A stretch of DNA of 18,836 nt from DASRSS01 sp035656335 (GCA_035656335.1 DASRSS010000329.1:1-18836), one strand, 5' to 3'; counted from the stretch's first letter, positions 1-6,905 are shown. A program made the numbers and translations. The notes: a model not told the origin generated them from the letters alone.

Positions 1-110
1 TGCGACAGCACCGGGAACGACTCGATGCGTTCGTAGTAGTCGGCGATCCAGTCCACGACCTCGCGGCCGTAGCGCCGGAACTCCTCCGGCGTCATGTGCT
101 TGGAACTCAC
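1..110 (-). CDS. Pyridoxal-phosphate-dependent decarboxylase (aromatic-L-amino-acid decarboxylase type), N-terminal fragment
   Basis: Only about the first 36 codons lie in the window; the rest runs off the left edge. The peptide contains MTPEEFRRYGREVVDWIADY followed by YERIESFPVLS. This is the characteristic N-terminus of group II PLP-dependent decarboxylases (aromatic amino acid / DOPA / tyrosine / tryptophan decarboxylase family), where an EFRRxGxEVVDWIADY helix forms the dimer-swapped N-terminal arm. These enzymes remove CO2 from aromatic amino acids in the cytoplasm. The lysine that binds PLP is outside the window, so substrate and activity cannot be judged. The start is uncertain: GTG at 110 (giving MSSKHMTPEEF) or ATG at 95 are both possible, and neither has a good Shine-Dalgarno sequence. 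The gene points away from the tRNA and pdtaR and is separated from them by the hairpin at 165-202. Family assignment rests on the N-terminal motif only. Confidence 0.72.
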   Translation of the reverse strand, partial: MSSKHMTPEEFRRYGREVVDWIADYYERIESFPVLS

Positions 111-164
111 GACAGGTCTCGGCTGACGTCGTCGCTCACACCATGACCCTAGTCAAGTTCTGAA

Positions 165-202
165 TCCTGAATTCACCGCGCCCCAGCGCGGCCAATTCAG
201 GA
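165..202. terminator. Hairpin between the decarboxylase gene and tRNA-Leu, probable terminator
   Basis: A perfect 9-bp inverted repeat, TCCTGAATT (165-173) and AATTCAGGA (194-202), encloses a second 5-bp repeat, CCGCG (176-180) and CGCGG (187-191). The two are separated by a 2x2 internal loop, with a 6-base apical loop. It lies 18 bases downstream of the 3' end of the minus-strand tRNA. There is no real U-tract, which is common for actinobacterial terminators, so it is a plausible tRNA terminator that also shields the decarboxylase gene from read-through. Confidence 0.55.
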
Positions 203-220
203 ATGACCAAGGACGATCGG

Positions 221-294
221 TGCCCCCGGTGGGATTCGAACCCACACTGGGCGGGTTTTGAGTCCGCTTCCTCTACCAGTTGGGATACAGGGGC
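221..294 (-). tRNA. tRNA-Leu (anticodon CAA), with a short variable loop
   Basis: The minus strand folds into a 74-base cloverleaf. The acceptor stem is GCCCCTG/CGGGGGC, the D arm has a 3-bp stem and a loop containing TGGTAG, the anticodon stem is GCGGA/CCCGC with loop CTCAAAA, and the T arm is GTGGG-TTCGAAT-CCCAC. The discriminator is A and no CCA is encoded. The anticodon at loop positions 34-36 is CAA, which reads UUG (Leu), and the A discriminator agrees with leucine identity. The variable region is only 5 bases (CCAGT), whereas canonical tRNA-Leu has a long class II arm. The bottom of the anticodon stem also has an A-C mismatch. The tRNA call is solid; the leucine identity follows only from the anticodon. 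Confidence 0.88.
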
Positions 295-309
295 TGGCGC
301 CTCGGCAAT

Positions 310-324
310 CCTAGCCAAGCTAGG
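310..324. promoter_or_regulatory. Dyad CCTAGC-CAA-GCTAGG at divergent -10 elements of tRNA-Leu and pdtaR
   Basis: A 6-bp perfect dyad with a 3-base centre lies between the tRNA (minus) and pdtaR (plus). Its left arm overlaps a minus-strand TAGGAT box (312-307), suitably placed for tRNA transcription starting about 7 bases upstream of the mature end. Its right arm overlaps a plus-strand TAGGCT box (321-326), a candidate -10 for pdtaR. No convincing -35 is visible for either. It may be an operator or simply two back-to-back -10 boxes. Confidence 0.35.
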
Positions 325-389
325 CTGGACGCCTGCGCTCAGCGCAGTCGTACCGGTCGATTTTCACCTTGAACCTTGGGAGACGCACC

Positions 390-1046
390 GTGGCTGCCGA
401 CGATGTCAGTCCGATGCCGGAGCAGGGGAGCGAGCCCGCCACCCGCGTCCTGATCGCCGAGGACGAGGCGCTGATCCGTCTCGACCTCGCCGAGATGCTG
501 CGCGAGGAGGGCTTCGACGTGGTCGGCGAGGCGGGCGACGGCGAGCAGGCCGTCCAGCTCGCCACCGAGCTGGAGCCGGACCTGGTCATCTGCGACATCA
601 AGATGCCGAAGATGGACGGCATCACCGCGGCCGGGCAGATCATGGGCAAGCGCATCGCTCCCGTGGTGATGCTGACCGCGTTCAGCCAGCGGGACCTGGT
701 GGAGCGGGCCCGCGACGCAGGCGCGATGGCCTATCTGGTCAAGCCGTTCGAGAAGCGCGACCTGCTGCCGGCGATCGAGATGGCCATGTCGCGGTTCGCC
801 GAGATCAAGGCGTTGGAGGCCGAGGTCACCGGGCTGCGCGACCGGCTGGAGGCCCGCAAGCTCATCGAACGGGCCAAGGGCGCGCTCATGACCGCGCACC
901 AGCTCACCGAGCCGGAGGCGTTCCGCTGGATCCAGCGCGCCGCGATGGATAACCGCACCTCGATGCGTGCCGTCGCCGAACTCGTCCTGTCCGGGGACGG
1001 CGAACCGGGCGGCGAAACGGACAAGGACCGTAAAACCGCGGAGTAA
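390..1046 (+). CDS. pdtaR: ANTAR-domain response regulator, PdtaR type (RNA-binding antiterminator)
   Basis: A 218-residue two-component response regulator whose output is an RNA-binding ANTAR domain. Residues 19-135 form the receiver: acidic pocket E24-D25, phosphoacceptor D69 in VICDIKMPKMDG, T96 and K118 in YLVKPF. A coiled-coil linker (about 138-157) leads into the ANTAR helices (about 158-200), with ERAKGALM and AFRWIQRAAMDNRTSM. The arrangement follows Mycobacterium tuberculosis Rv1626 (PdtaR), which is phosphorylated by the cytosolic histidine kinase PdtaS. When phosphorylated, ANTAR proteins bind paired hairpins in nascent mRNA and prevent termination. The GTG at 390 is chosen because GGGAGA (378-383) sits 6 bases upstream; an in-frame TTG at 369 lacks a ribosome site. 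No kinase gene is in the window. The liv transporter genes follow on the same strand with their own leader. Confidence 0.93.
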   Translation: MAADDVSPMPEQGSEPATRVLIAEDEALIRLDLAEMLREEGFDVVGEAGDGEQAVQLATELEPDLVICDIKMPKMDGITAAGQIMGKRIAPVVMLTAFSQRDLVERARDAGAMAYLVKPFEKRDLLPAIEMAMSRFAEIKALEAEVTGLRDRLEARKLIERAKGALMTAHQLTEPEAFRWIQRAAMDNRTSMRAVAELVLSGDGEPGGETDKDRKTAE

Positions 1047-1113
1047 CTTGCCTCCCGCGCCCGCTCCGGTCGGTTGAGATTTGGTCACGACCGTGCGGCA
1101 GCCCACCCAATGC

Positions 1114-1143
1114 GTGCCAAGTGGCCTGTCCGTGAGCTAACGT
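1114..1143 (+). promoter_or_regulatory. Candidate promoter of the liv transporter genes
   Basis: GTGCCA (1114-1119; 4 of 6 matches to TTGACA) and TAACGT (1138-1143; fits the actinobacterial TAnnnT consensus) are 18 bases apart. Transcription from about 1150 would give a leader of roughly 55 bases that contains the hairpin at 1167-1188. This is a consensus match only. Confidence 0.4.
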
Positions 1144-1166
1144 GCGGCGGGTCACAGGACTGGGAT

Positions 1167-1188
1167 GGAGCTCGGCAAGGCGAGCTCC
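1167..1188 (+). promoter_or_regulatory. Leader hairpin directly in front of the liv Shine-Dalgarno
   Basis: GGAGCTCG (1167-1174) and CGAGCTCC (1181-1188) form a perfect 8-bp stem with the 6-base loop GCAAGG. The stem ends two bases before a near-perfect Shine-Dalgarno AAGGAGG (1191-1197), which lies 8 bases before the GTG at 1206. Its position allows control of translation or 5' mRNA stability. The loop does not fit the ANTAR-binding consensus (A at loop position 1, G at 4). Confidence 0.55.
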
Positions 1189-1205
1189 CCAAGGAGGCAA
1201 ACGCA

Positions 1206-2444
1206 GTGCGAAATCGTTCATTGGCCGCTGGCGCGGCGCTCATCGCGGCTGCCGCGCTGGCGCTGTCCGGCTGCGCGAGCAAGGGCAACAGCGGCGGCAG
1301 CGGCAACAGCAGCAACCCGCCGGCGCCGGCGAACACCGGCACCACCACGCAGGCGTCGGGGCCGCAGCTCAACCCCGTTCTGCCGGCCGGCAAGGGTGGT
1401 GCGAAGTGCAGCGGCGTGTCCATCGCCTACATCGGCGCGCTGACCGGCGCGAACGCCGCTCTCGGCATCGCGATCAGCAACGCGGCCGCGCTCGCCGTCG
1501 ACCAGCACAACGCCAACAACCCCGACTGCCAGGTCGCTTACAAGAAGTTCGACTCGCAGGGTGACCCGTCGATCGCGCCGGGCGTCTCGACCCAGGCGAT
1601 CAACGAGAAGGACATCATCGGCGTGGTCGGCCTGCCGTTCTCCGGCGAGTCGAAGGCCGTCGGCGCCGCGTTCAACGCGGCCGGTCTGGTGACGGTCTCG
1701 CCGTCGGCGACCAACCCGGATCTGTCCAAGAACGGCTGGAAGACCTTCCACCGCGTGCTGGGCAACGACAACGCGCAGGGTCCCGCCGCGGCCTCCTTCA
1801 TGACGGGCACGCTGGGCGCCAAGAAGGTCTGCGTGATCGAGGACGACTCGGACTACGGCAAGGGTCTCGCCGCGTCTGTGGAGAGCGCGCTCGGCAGCGC
1901 GGTCACCTGCACCGACGACGTGAAGACCGGTCAGAAGGACTTCTCGGCGACGGTCAACAAGGTCGTCGCGGCCGCGCCGGACGCGGTCTTCTACTCCGGC
2001 TACTACGCCGAGGGTGGTCCGTTCGACCAGCAGCTGCACAGCGCCGGCTACAAGGGCAAGTTCGTCGCGCCGGACGGCGTGAAGGACCCGCAGTTCATCA
2101 AGCTGGCCGGTGACGCCGCGGCCGAGGGCGCGTACTTCACCTGCCCGTGTGTCCCGGCTGACGCCAGCGCCACCTTCGCCGCGCAGTACAAGGCGAAGTA
2201 CGGCACCGACCCGCAGACGTACTCGGCCGAGGCCTACGACGCCGCGACGATCCTGCTGAGCGGCATCGACGCCGGCAACACCACTCGGGCCAAGGAGCTC
2301 GACTGGGTGAACAACTACGACGCCGACGGCATCACGAAGCACCTCAAGTTCGACGGCACCGGTGAGCTTGCCGGCCAGCCGGCCATTTGGTCCTACGTGG
2401 TCCAGAACGGCCAGATCGTGAAGTACCAGCAGATCGGCGGCTGA
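1206..2444 (+). CDS. Branched-chain amino-acid ABC transporter substrate-binding lipoprotein
   Basis: A 412-residue secreted lipoprotein of the LivJ/LivK (Peripla_BP_6) family that captures branched-chain amino acids, or related substrates, outside the membrane and delivers them to the permease encoded downstream. A type II signal peptide is visible: MRNRS, an Ala/Leu-rich core, then lipobox LSGC with the lipidated Cys at residue 23. A Gly/Ser/Asn/Pro-rich linker (about 24-58) tethers the binding domain, which opens with CSGVSIAYIGALTGANAALG, the usual start of this family. The GTG at 1206 is fixed by AAGGAGG at 1191-1197 and by the signal peptide; longer in-frame starts would bury it. The gene is separated from the permease genes by 102 bases with a strong hairpin. 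Substrate specificity within the family (Leu/Ile/Val, amides, other acids) cannot be read from the sequence. Confidence 0.93.
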   Translation: MRNRSLAAGAALIAAAALALSGCASKGNSGGSGNSSNPPAPANTGTTTQASGPQLNPVLPAGKGGAKCSGVSIAYIGALTGANAALGIAISNAAALAVDQHNANNPDCQVAYKKFDSQGDPSIAPGVSTQAINEKDIIGVVGLPFSGESKAVGAAFNAAGLVTVSPSATNPDLSKNGWKTFHRVLGNDNAQGPAAASFMTGTLGAKKVCVIEDDSDYGKGLAASVESALGSAVTCTDDVKTGQKDFSATVNKVVAAAPDAVFYSGYYAEGGPFDQQLHSAGYKGKFVAPDGVKDPQFIKLAGDAAAEGAYFTCPCVPADASATFAAQYKAKYGTDPQTYSAEAYDAATILLSGIDAGNTTRAKELDWVNNYDADGITKHLKFDGTGELAGQPAIWSYVVQNGQIVKYQQIGG

Positions 2445-2468
2445 CGAAAGTCACCGGCACGATCTTCT

Positions 2469-2516
2469 GACGGTCCGGTTCCCCGGGGACGACCTCCCCG
2501 GGGAACCAGGACCGTC
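2469..2516 (+). terminator. 21-bp hairpin between the binding-protein gene and the permease genes
   Basis: An outer stem GACGGTCC/GGACCGTC (2469-2476 and 2509-2516) stacks on an inner 13-bp stem, GGTTCCCCGGGGA/TCCCCGGGGAACC (2477-2489 and 2495-2507). There is a single bulged A (2508) and a 5-base loop. No U-tract follows. In this position such a hairpin usually acts as a partial terminator or 3' mRNA stabiliser, letting the binding protein be made in excess over the membrane parts. Confidence 0.7.
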
Positions 2517-2546
2517 GCATCTATTGCGAAAGGACGCTCACCCTTC

Positions 2547-3566
2547 GTGTCCGCTCTGCCCATGCTCCACGCCTCCGGCACGGTTCTTGCCGGACCCGAT
2601 TGGATCCATTTCGACACCACCAGCCTCCATCAGCTGTTCTGGGTCGACACCTTCTCCGGACTCACCTACGGCGCCATCTACGCGCTGATCGCCCTCGGGT
2701 ACACCCTCGTGTACGGCCTGCTGAAGTTGATCAACTTCGCGCACTCCGAGGTGTTCATCTCCGGCGCGTTCGCCGCGTACTTCACGCTGAAGCTCTGTGG
2801 CTTCTCGCCCGGACTCGCTTACGCCACCGGGATGATCGGCATCGTCGGCTTCCTGGTTCTCGCCACCGTCGTGGCCGCAGGAGTCTCGTCCGGCGTCGCC
2901 CTGTTGGTAGAGCGGGTCGCGTACAAGCCGCTGCGATCGCGCAACGCGCCGTCGCTCGTCTTCCTGATCACCGCGATCGGCGCGTCGCTGGCGATCCAGC
3001 AGATCATCTTCGTCTGGCGCGGCGCGAACGCCGAGCCGTCGATCCAGCTGGTGATCCCGCAGCCCGAGCTGCAGGTGTTCTCCGCGACAATCAACAACTT
3101 GCAGATCACGATCGTCATCGCGGCGATCGTGCTGATGTTCGTCATCGACCAGTTCATCCGCCGCACCCGCATCGGCCGCGGCATCCGCGCCGTCGCACAG
3201 GACCCGACAACGGCCACGCTGATGGGCGTCAACCGCGAGCGGGTAATCATGCAGACGTTCATGATCGGTGGCATCGCGGCGGGCATCGCCGCAAGCTTCT
3301 ACATCATGTACATCCCGTCGGGCGTGATCTACAACGGCGGCTTCCTGCTGGGCATCAAGGCGTTCGTCGCCGCGGTCCTCGGTGGCATCGGCAACCTGCG
3401 CGGCGCGCTGCTGGGCGGGCTGATCCTGGGGCTTGCCGAAACCTACGGCTCGACGCTGTTCGGCAGCGCATGGCACGACGTGGTCGCGTACGTGCTGCTG
3501 ATCGTGGTGCTGATGTTCCGACCCACCGGCCTGCTCGGTGAGTCGCTCGGAAAGTCGCGCGCATGA
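2547..3566 (+). CDS. livH: Branched-chain amino-acid ABC transporter permease, LivH type
   Basis: A 339-residue integral membrane protein of the BPD_transp_2 (LivH/LivM) family, one half of the transmembrane channel. After about 35 less conserved residues, the protein shows TYGAIYALIALGYTLVYGLL followed by KLINFAHSEVFISGAF, the diagnostic LivH N-terminal segment. Further hydrophobic helices follow, then the cytoplasmic coupling region with RRTRIGRGIRAVAQDPTTAT and LMGVNRERV, and a last block with GGIGNLRGALLGGLILG. It is slightly longer than the usual 290-310 residues because of the N-terminal lead. The start is the GTG at 2547, with AAAGGA about 13 bases upstream, which is loose spacing; the in-frame ATG at 2562 is an alternative. 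It overlaps livM by 4 bases (ATGA), so the two are translationally coupled. Confidence 0.93.
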   Translation: MSALPMLHASGTVLAGPDWIHFDTTSLHQLFWVDTFSGLTYGAIYALIALGYTLVYGLLKLINFAHSEVFISGAFAAYFTLKLCGFSPGLAYATGMIGIVGFLVLATVVAAGVSSGVALLVERVAYKPLRSRNAPSLVFLITAIGASLAIQQIIFVWRGANAEPSIQLVIPQPELQVFSATINNLQITIVIAAIVLMFVIDQFIRRTRIGRGIRAVAQDPTTATLMGVNRERVIMQTFMIGGIAAGIAASFYIMYIPSGVIYNGGFLLGIKAFVAAVLGGIGNLRGALLGGLILGLAETYGSTLFGSAWHDVVAYVLLIVVLMFRPTGLLGESLGKSRA

Positions 3567-5203
3567 GCGCCAACCTCGCCGAGGCGACCACCGGCGCCAC
3601 CGAAGACCGCCCGGAGCGCCGCCCCACGGTGCTCGTCGCCGCGGGCATCGTCGCCGCGGTGCTCGCCGTCTTCCTGGTGGCCGCAGCGATCACGCTGGCC
3701 TTCGACCTCTGGCCCGCACATCTGTTCCACGATGCCGCGAAGGACCGCTCCAACGGCGGCTACGGCGACCTGATCGTCGCCGTCGTCGTCAACCTGGTGA
3801 TCGCGGCCTCGCTGCTGATGGGCATTTCGCAGCTGATGAAGGATCGGCCTCAGGGCAGGCGCTTCCTCGTGCCCGCCGGCTGGGCGACGCTCGCCATGTG
3901 CATCTTCTGGCTGCTGATGGCGCAGAAGGAGTCGGTCGTCATCTGGGCGGCGGTGTTCTTCGTGCTCGCCCTGGTTCCGCTCGGCCTGATGTTCAGCGCT
4001 CCGGCCGACCAGTGGTTCGGGCCGGAGTGGACGGCTCCGGCCCATCCGGTCACGCTCGTCCGGGAGCGGTGGAACAGCCTGGGCCGCCAGCAGCAGTGGA
4101 TGTGGAGCCTGATCGTCGTCGCGGTGATCGTGATCGTGCCGTACATCGGATCGGACGTCCCGCTGTTCGGCCTGATCAACACCGAGCCCGGAACCGACTT
4201 CCCGATCTCGCTGTTCAACGCGGCGCGCTACGCGCTGATCGCGATCGGCCTCAACGTCGTGGTCGGCCAGGCCGGCCTGCTCGACCTCGGCTACGTCGGC
4301 TTCTTCGCGATCGGCGCCTACGTGGTGGCGCTGTTCACCAGCACCGACTCCGGCATGCAGGTGTTCCACGACCCGAACAACCCGTGGGCGTGGCTCGCCT
4401 GCGTCCCGATCGCCATGGTGATCACGATGATCTCGGGCCTCCTCCTCGGCGCGCCGACGCTGCGATTGCGCGGTGACTACCTGGCCATCGTCACGCTCGG
4501 CTTCGGTGAGATCGTGCGCTTGCTCGCGGACAACGTGACTCCGCTCAAGGGCAACATCGGCTTCCAGAACATCGCGCGGCCACCGGGCCACCACTCGGAC
4601 GGAACGGCGATCTTCGCGCAGACGAACGGCAAGCCGTGGTTCTGGCTGACGGTCGGCCTGATCGTGGTCGTGCTGATCTTCGTCGGCAACCTCGAGCGCA
4701 GCCGGGTGGGCCGCGCCTGGGTGGCGATCCGCGAGGACGAGGACGCGGCCGAGATCATGGGCGTGCCCACGTTCCGGTTCAAGCTGTGGGCGTTCGTGAT
4801 CGGCGCATCGATCGGCGGTTTGTCCGGCGCGCTGTTCGCGGGGCAGATCGGCTTCGTAAACAACCAGAAGTTCGACCCGGTCACGTCCATCTTGTTCCTG
4901 GCCGCGGTCGTGCTCGGTGGCTCCGGCAACAAGGTCGGCGTGATGGTCGGTGGGTTCCTGATTTCGTACATCCCGGACCGCTTCACCAACATCGCCGAGT
5001 ACAAGTTCCTGATCTTCGGCATCGCGCTGATCGCGCTCATGCTGTTCCGCCCGCAGGGTCTGCTCGGCGCGCGCCAGCGGTTGCTGACGTACGGCAGGCA
5101 GGCCTACCAGGCGCTCACCGGCGGGCCGGAGCGGCTCGACACCGGCGCCGGGGCGATGAGTACCGCGTCCAGTTCCGGCGCGATGGGAGGGCAGGTGCCG
5201 TGA
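3563..5203 (+). CDS. livM: Branched-chain amino-acid ABC transporter permease, LivM type, with a long N-terminal membrane extension
   Basis: A 546-residue membrane protein, the second half of the channel. The conserved LivM core starts near residue 215 (FNAARYALIAIGLNVVVGQA, then GLLDLGYVGFFAIGAY) and includes the coupling region with GRAWVAIREDEDAAEIMGV and the late block AAVVLGGSGNKVGVMVGG. In front of the core are about 200 residues with five hydrophobic segments (roughly 22-47, 67-92, 101-120, 124-146 and 180-197). LivM proteins are usually about 300-420 residues, so this is an unusually long form. An Ala/Gly/Ser-rich tail of about 40 residues ends the protein. The ATG at 3563 overlaps the stop of livH, and the stop overlaps the livG start (GTGA), so translation is coupled through livH-livM-livG. 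The role of the extension is unknown. Confidence 0.92.
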   Translation: MSANLAEATTGATEDRPERRPTVLVAAGIVAAVLAVFLVAAAITLAFDLWPAHLFHDAAKDRSNGGYGDLIVAVVVNLVIAASLLMGISQLMKDRPQGRRFLVPAGWATLAMCIFWLLMAQKESVVIWAAVFFVLALVPLGLMFSAPADQWFGPEWTAPAHPVTLVRERWNSLGRQQQWMWSLIVVAVIVIVPYIGSDVPLFGLINTEPGTDFPISLFNAARYALIAIGLNVVVGQAGLLDLGYVGFFAIGAYVVALFTSTDSGMQVFHDPNNPWAWLACVPIAMVITMISGLLLGAPTLRLRGDYLAIVTLGFGEIVRLLADNVTPLKGNIGFQNIARPPGHHSDGTAIFAQTNGKPWFWLTVGLIVVVLIFVGNLERSRVGRAWVAIREDEDAAEIMGVPTFRFKLWAFVIGASIGGLSGALFAGQIGFVNNQKFDPVTSILFLAAVVLGGSGNKVGVMVGGFLISYIPDRFTNIAEYKFLIFGIALIALMLFRPQGLLGARQRLLTYGRQAYQALTGGPERLDTGAGAMSTASSSGAMGGQVP

Positions 5204-6048
5204 GCACGCCACACGAGCACGACCACGCCATCGAGGCGGTCGAGGAGCTGCGCGACATCAAGGCGCACGTCGGTGACGTGCTGATGTCGATGCAGAACGT
5301 CACGCTGAAGTTCGGTGGGCTCACCGCGCTGGACGATGTCAGCTTCGACATCAAGCGCGGCGAGATCATGGGGCTGATCGGACCGAACGGCGCCGGCAAG
5401 ACGACCTGCTTCAACGCGATGACGGGCGTCTACCGGCCGACATCCGGGCAGATCGTGTTCGACGGCACCGCGTTGAAGCGGCAGCGTCGCTACCAGATCA
5501 CCCGGCTCGGCATCGCGCGCACGTTCCAGAACATCCGCCTGTTCGGCGAGATGACGGCGCTGGAGAACGTGGTCGTCGGCCTCGACGCGCGGCACCGCAC
5601 CAGCGTGCCAGGGGCGCTCGTCCGCACACCGCGGCACTTCCACGAGGAGAAGTCCGCGGTCGAGCGGGCGATGTCGCTGCTCGAGTTCGTCGGCATCGCC
5701 GACCGGGCGGCCGACAAGGCGCGCAACCTGCCCTACGGCTACCAGCGCCGCCTGGAGATCGCGCGTGCCCTCGGCACCGAGCCGAAGCTGCTCTGCCTGG
5801 ACGAGCCGGCGGCCGGCTTCAACCCCGCGGAGAAGGACCAGCTCATGCAGCTGATCCGGGACATCCGCGACCAGGGCTACACCGTGCTGCTGGTCGAGCA
5901 CGACATGCGCCTGGTGATGGGAGTGACCGACCGGATCGTGGTGCTGGAGTTCGGGCACAAGATCGCCGAGGGGCTGCCGGAAGAGATTCGTACCGATCCG
6001 GCCGTTGTCGCCGCTTACCTGGGAGTTCCCGACGATGGCGCTGCTTGA
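5200..6048 (+). CDS. livG: Branched-chain amino-acid ABC transporter ATP-binding protein, LivG type
   Basis: A 282-residue cytoplasmic ATPase that pairs with LivF to power the permease. Visible motifs: Walker A GPNGAGKT (61-68), Q-loop Q110, a signature region PYGYQRRLEIARAL (178-191) in the form typical of LivG, Walker B KLLCLDEP (196-203) and the switch histidine H234 in LVEHD. The C-terminal AEGLPEEIRTDPAVVAAYLG is the LivG-specific ending. The ABC domain starts near residue 30. The preceding His/Glu-rich segment (STPHEHDHAIEAVEEL) is extra. The GTG at 5200 is preceded by GGGAGG (5185-5190) and overlaps the livM stop. The 3' end overlaps livF by 14 bases. Family assignment is certain; the transported substrate is inferred. 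Confidence 0.94.
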   Translation: MSTPHEHDHAIEAVEELRDIKAHVGDVLMSMQNVTLKFGGLTALDDVSFDIKRGEIMGLIGPNGAGKTTCFNAMTGVYRPTSGQIVFDGTALKRQRRYQITRLGIARTFQNIRLFGEMTALENVVVGLDARHRTSVPGALVRTPRHFHEEKSAVERAMSLLEFVGIADRAADKARNLPYGYQRRLEIARALGTEPKLLCLDEPAAGFNPAEKDQLMQLIRDIRDQGYTVLLVEHDMRLVMGVTDRIVVLEFGHKIAEGLPEEIRTDPAVVAAYLGVPDDGAA

Positions 6049-6760
6049 GCTCACCGACGTCTCCGTCACCTACGGACGCATCCGCGCCCTGCACGGCATC
6101 ACGATCACCGTCGACGAGGGCGAGATCGTCACGCTGATCGGGGCAAACGGTGCCGGCAAGACGACGACCATGCGGGCCATCTCGGGCATCCGTCCGCTGT
6201 CCAGCGGCAAGATCACGTTCGCGGGTGAGGACATCACCAAGCTGCGCGGCGACCTGCGCGTCATCCGGGGGATCTGCCAGGCGCCCGAGGGCCGAGGCGT
6301 GTTCCCCGGCATGACCGTCGACGAGAACCTCGACATGGGTGCGTACGCCCGCAAGGACCGCAAGAACCTGCCAGCGGAGCTGGACCGGGTGTTCGAGCTG
6401 TTCCCGCGGCTGAAGGAACGGCGCACGCAGTTCGCCGGCACCATGTCCGGCGGTGAGCAGCAGATGCTCGCCATCGGTCGCGCGCTGATGTCCAAGCCGC
6501 GCGTGCTGCTGTTGGACGAGCCGTCGATGGGCCTCGCGCCGCAGATCACGCAGCAGATCTTCAACATCCTCCGCGAGATCAACAGCCAGGGCGTGACCGT
6601 CCTGCTGGTCGAGCAGAACGCGTCCAAGGCCCTCGCGCTCGCCCACCGCGGCTACGTGCTCGAGACCGGTTCGGTGGTCCTCGAGGGCACCGGGCAGGAC
6701 CTGCTGAACGACGACCGGGTGCGCGCCGTGTACCTCGGCGGCGAGGTCGCGGCATCGTAG
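6035..6760 (+). CDS. livF: Branched-chain amino-acid ABC transporter ATP-binding protein, LivF type
   Basis: A 241-residue ABC ATPase, the partner of LivG. Motifs: Walker A GANGAGKT (36-43), Q-loop Q82 followed by the LivF hallmark APEGRGVFPGMTV, signature MSGGEQQ (137-143) and Walker B RVLLLDEP (156-163). The H-loop position carries Q194 (LVEQNA) instead of His, which is normal for LivF and suggests asymmetric ATP sites. The ATG at 6035 is chosen over an earlier in-frame start at 6005 because GGGAG (6021-6025) precedes it at good spacing and the protein then begins at the usual MALLELTDVSVTYG. It is the last gene of the transporter block; a hairpin follows 11 bases after the stop. Confidence 0.94.
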   Translation: MALLELTDVSVTYGRIRALHGITITVDEGEIVTLIGANGAGKTTTMRAISGIRPLSSGKITFAGEDITKLRGDLRVIRGICQAPEGRGVFPGMTVDENLDMGAYARKDRKNLPAELDRVFELFPRLKERRTQFAGTMSGGEQQMLAIGRALMSKPRVLLLDEPSMGLAPQITQQIFNILREINSQGVTVLLVEQNASKALALAHRGYVLETGSVVLEGTGQDLLNDDRVRAVYLGGEVAAS

Positions 6761-6771
6761 CCAGAACCCCG

Positions 6772-6806
6772 GGTGGCAGCTAGTGCGCTTACAGCTAGCT
6801 GCCACC
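6772..6806 (+). terminator. Terminator hairpin after livF
   Basis: GGTGGCAGCTAG (6772-6783) and CTAGCTGCCACC (6795-6806) form a perfect 12-bp stem with an 11-base loop, starting 11 bases after the livF stop. There is no U-run, as in many actinobacterial terminators. It closes the liv transcription unit. Confidence 0.75.
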
Positions 6807-6905
6807 TGAGGTCCCCGGCAGCGACGCCGGTGTGGATCAGTTCTATGGTGTGTCAGGTCCGCGTGCGAGCCAGCCGGTGGCGTCGCGAATATGGGGAGCT
6901 GTGCA

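Noticed and set aside
98..248. The finding entry titled as a note on the sorting motif with coordinates 98-248
   Set aside because: Those coordinates do not match its content; the observation belongs to 10249-10990 and is stated correctly in the entry that follows it. The 98-248 entry should be ignored.
1067..1093. CGGTCG/CGACCG repeat as a terminator of pdtaR
   Set aside because: Only 6 bp with a 15-base loop and no U-tract; too weak to call.
1167..1188. ANTAR-binding RNA hairpin next to pdtaR
   Set aside because: The hexaloop GCAAGG lacks the A1/G4 pattern, and no second hairpin of the usual pair is present. Kept as a plain leader hairpin.
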